A stretch of 64,000 bases of DNA. It comes from Candidatus Deferrimicrobiaceae bacterium. Its GTDB lineage: Bacteria > Desulfobacterota > Deferrimicrobia > Deferrimicrobiales > Deferrimicrobiaceae. The stretch lies in the NCBI GenBank assembly GCA_036504035.1, contig DASXVV010000009.1, positions 248,001 through 312,000 on the forward strand, written 5' to 3'. Each line of letters opens with the position of its first letter. The first letter of the stretch is position 1. Below, in pieces: positions 62,188-64,000 of the stretch. Below the pieces are notes generated by a model. That model searched no databases and was not told the DNA's origin. It saw only the letters and a program-made list of their open reading frames with translations. A program made the translations under genes and the position numbers.

Positions 62188-63404
62188 TTATTCACCAGCG
62201 CGATCTTGTATTCGCGATTCCGGGATTTTAGCCGGGCGATCCGTCCCTCGTCCAGGAACGCCCCGTTGATCACCCGCTGCCCCTCCCGGTCGCGGAATGC
62301 GGCAAGCGACAAGCCGTCGTCCTTCAACCGGAAGATGCGATCCGCCGCGGGTTCCCGCATCCATCGGTCGGGTGCGTCGTGGCACCCTTCGCACGTCACG
62401 CTGCCACGCCGGACGGTGTGCGGAAAGATCGTCTTCCACTCGGCCGCCAGCAACCGGTTCTCGACACGGTCCTTCATGCCGGGGCGAACGTCGGAATAAT
62501 AGAGGATGAACCGAGGCAGGATCGGGCTCACCTTCCCCTGCCCATCGATCCCGAGCGGCGGCGCATCCTGTCGGTGAAGGTATACGCTCTTCATGTATCC
62601 GCCCTTTTCGTGCCGCAGGTCGAATCGGGACTTCGCATCAACGATCCCGTCGATTCGGAGATAAAAAGTGCCATACGGTTGAGCCGCCCAGGCCGAATGA
62701 CAGGCGGAGCAGGTCATCCCGGACAGGTGCGACGAGATCGAATGCTCGACGATCTTCACGGACGCCTCGTGGCAGTCCGTGCAGCCCCGAGACGATCGAC
62801 GACCTTCCGCAAGGCTTTGCATGGAATGGCAGGCACCGCACGCCATGCCCGCTTCCGCGTGGACGTCGGGCAGCATCTTCAGGTAATACTCGCCATCCCG
62901 GGATATCCCGCGGGCAAACCGGGCGTTCTCTTCCCGGGGGGCCAACCCCAGGTACTCGGCCCCGATAAAATCGCCCGAATGGCAGCGAAGGCATTTCCCG
63001 ACCGGCGGCTTCGCTGCGGCGTGTCCACCCCCTTCGTGGCAATCGGCGCAGCCGGAAACGTGACACCCTGCACAGGCCTTTCCGAAGAAGGCCGGGTCGT
63101 ACCGCCCGATCGTCCTGGCGGCGAACGCCTTCTCGGGAGCGCGGGTCGCCATCGGCCCGTGCAGAACCGGGAGATATCCCGCGTGGCATCCGGCGGGGGT
63201 GCAACCATCGCGCGCGGCATCGGCTCCCCGAAATCGGCGGTCGCCCTTCGCCCCGTGACACCGGGTGCAGGTCAGCGAGGCGTGTCCTCCCGATCGCCTG
63301 ACGGTGCCGTGGCATTCCCCGCACCGGTCAGCCGGGGAAGCGAGCGAAGCGGCCGGGCTACCGATCAGCCAGCAGAGGACGATGAACCGCATCGCGAAGC
63401 GCAC
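62142..63404 (-). CDS. Multihaem c-type cytochrome (nine CXXCH plus one CX4CH)
   Basis: 420 residues from GTG 63402-63404, which sits 11 bases after GGAG (an ATG 12 bp downstream is the alternative). Signal peptide FIVLCWLIGSPAASLA. Sites in order: CGECH, CTRCH, CTPAGCH (CX4CH), CAGCH, CADCH, CLRCH, CGACH, CTDCH, CSACH, CEGCH. Probably a periplasmic electron wire or terminal donor of the bc-type complex. The C-terminus overlaps the Rieske gene by 46 bp. Confidence 0.9.
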   Translation of the reverse strand: MRFAMRFIVLCWLIGSPAASLASPADRCGECHGTVRRSGGHASLTCTRCHGAKGDRRFRGADAARDGCTPAGCHAGYLPVLHGPMATRAPEKAFAARTIGRYDPAFFGKACAGCHVSGCADCHEGGGHAAAKPPVGKCLRCHSGDFIGAEYLGLAPREENARFARGISRDGEYYLKMLPDVHAEAGMACGACHSMQSLAEGRRSSRGCTDCHEASVKIVEHSISSHLSGMTCSACHSAWAAQPYGTFYLRIDGIVDAKSRFDLRHEKGGYMKSVYLHRQDAPPLGIDGQGKVSPILPRFILYYSDVRPGMKDRVENRLLAAEWKTIFPHTVRRGSVTCEGCHDAPDRWMREPAADRIFRLKDDGLSLAAFRDREGQRVINGAFLDEGRIARLKSRNREYKIALVNKWKRLIDRVDGSLGR

Positions 63405-64000
63405 GGTAATCGAGTCTCCTTCGGTAGACGTTATCCGACGGCTTGTCGTGGCAGACGAGGCACAGGTTGACGGCAAGCGCGCGTTTGACCTCCGCCGCCG
63501 AAAGCGGCCTGGAATTTTCCCGCGTCACGGCCGCGTCCGCCCGAACCCGCCCCCCGTCCATCGACAGGAACGCGTCGAGCGCCTTGTCGTCGCGCTTCTC
63601 GCAGCGAAGGGTGCCCTCGAACGTGGCCCCGGAAAGGACTCCGGTGCCGAAGCCCAGGAAAGCCGGATCGGCGTGGCAGCGGACGCAGGCCACCGCCTTG
63701 TCCCCCGTGTTGTGCGAGAAGAACGGGGCGAACCGCAGCTGCGGCTTCCCTTTGTAGCGGGCCACGTATTCACGCCGGGTTTCACGCCCGCTCTCGTCGA
63801 CGGCGGAGATGAACGTCTGGCAGCCGGGCGTCACCGTCGCAATCCGCCCCTGCTCGTCGAGCGCAAGCGGAAACGGGAACAGCGCGCGATAGTCCTCGGT
63901 CTCGGAGAACGCCCCCTCCGTTTCCTGCCGGCGGATGAAATCGTACGAGGTCCGGGTCTTGTCATAAGTCGTATGGCAGCCGTAGCATTGCACGACGGTG
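63358..64000 (-). CDS. Multihaem c-type cytochrome, C-terminal part (cut by window edge)
   Basis: The frame is open to the end of the window (codons for T-V-V-Q-C-Y-G-C-H at the edge), so the start lies beyond 64000. Three CXXCH sites are visible: CYGCH, CVRCH and CLVCH. QLRFAPFFSHNTGDKAVACV suggests cytochromes of the cytochrome c7/NapC-like periplasmic class, but the family cannot be fixed. First visible gene of the oxidoreductase operon. Confidence 0.85.
   Translation of the reverse strand, partial: TVVQCYGCHTTYDKTRTSYDFIRRQETEGAFSETEDYRALFPFPLALDEQGRIATVTPGCQTFISAVDESGRETRREYVARYKGKPQLRFAPFFSHNTGDKAVACVRCHADPAFLGFGTGVLSGATFEGTLRCEKRDDKALDAFLSMDGGRVRADAAVTRENSRPLSAAEVKRALAVNLCLVCHDKPSDNVYRRRLDYRALRDAVHRPLLADR

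Overview
The window is GC-rich bacterial chromosome from a Gram-negative, flagellated, respiratory organism. The best guess is a member of the Desulfuromonadota/Geobacter-like lineages (old Deltaproteobacteria). Reasons: several multiheme c-type cytochromes with a Rieske/cytochrome b module, a chemoreceptor with a haem-c motif, two CoA-transferases of the Geobacter succinyl:acetate type, monomeric NADP-isocitrate dehydrogenase, outer-membrane barrel proteins and a sigma-28 type flagellar promoter. This placement is inferred from gene content; no 16S or marker search was possible. No rRNA, tRNA or CRISPR array was recognised.

Region 1 (1-8.65 kb) is an accessory, defence-like island that looks less GC-rich than the rest. 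It holds the tail of a hypothetical protein, a nuclease-STAND NTPase, a tight minus-strand cluster (HTH/coiled-coil protein, possible nuclease-fold protein, membrane NERD protein), two small uncharacterised proteins and an archaeal-type ATPase with a palindromic promoter element. It ends near a short relic of an IS3-type transposase.

Region 2 (8.67-17.8 kb): a TPR lipoprotein, monomeric isocitrate dehydrogenase with a clear promoter and terminator, then a six-gene envelope cluster (YtkA-like, outer-membrane barrel, FMN-binding-like, FtsX/MacB permease, ABC ATPase, NosL), possibly for metal handling. A thioredoxin-fold protein lacking its cysteines converges on it.

Region 3 (17.8-24.8 kb): six consecutive genes with overlapping ends (U32 protein, J-domain protein, three unknowns, NYN-nuclease-like coiled-coil protein), apparently one co-translated unit with no described function.

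Region 4 (24.9-33 kb): an operon for a 2-oxoacid dehydrogenase complex: aldehyde dehydrogenase, Lpd, E1alpha, E1beta, E2 and LipB, ending in DNA polymerase IV whose start overlaps the lipB stop.

Region 5 (33-46.7 kb): mostly housekeeping genes: LpxH-like phosphatase, outer-membrane protein, RNase E/G with a long arginine-rich N-terminal extension, HAD phosphatase, TldE/PmbA, ArgA-type acetyltransferase, RecN, NAD kinase, transglutaminase-like TPR protein, RarA, PEGA lipoprotein and ferredoxin.

Region 6 (46.8-59.9 kb): two tandem CoA-transferase paralogues, each with its own terminator; a haem-binding chemoreceptor behind a consensus sigma-28 promoter; a sulfur operon with two cystathionine-type PLP enzymes flanking a Met8/CobA-type sirohaem synthase; a 5'-nucleotidase; a methionine-type aminotransferase coupled to a flavin reductase-like protein; and a YtxH protein.

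Region 7 (59.9-64 kb, running off the edge) encodes an unusual quinol:cytochrome c oxidoreductase: split cytochrome b, Rieske protein, a four-haem cytochrome, a cytochrome with nine CXXCH plus one CX4CH motif, and a truncated multihaem cytochrome.
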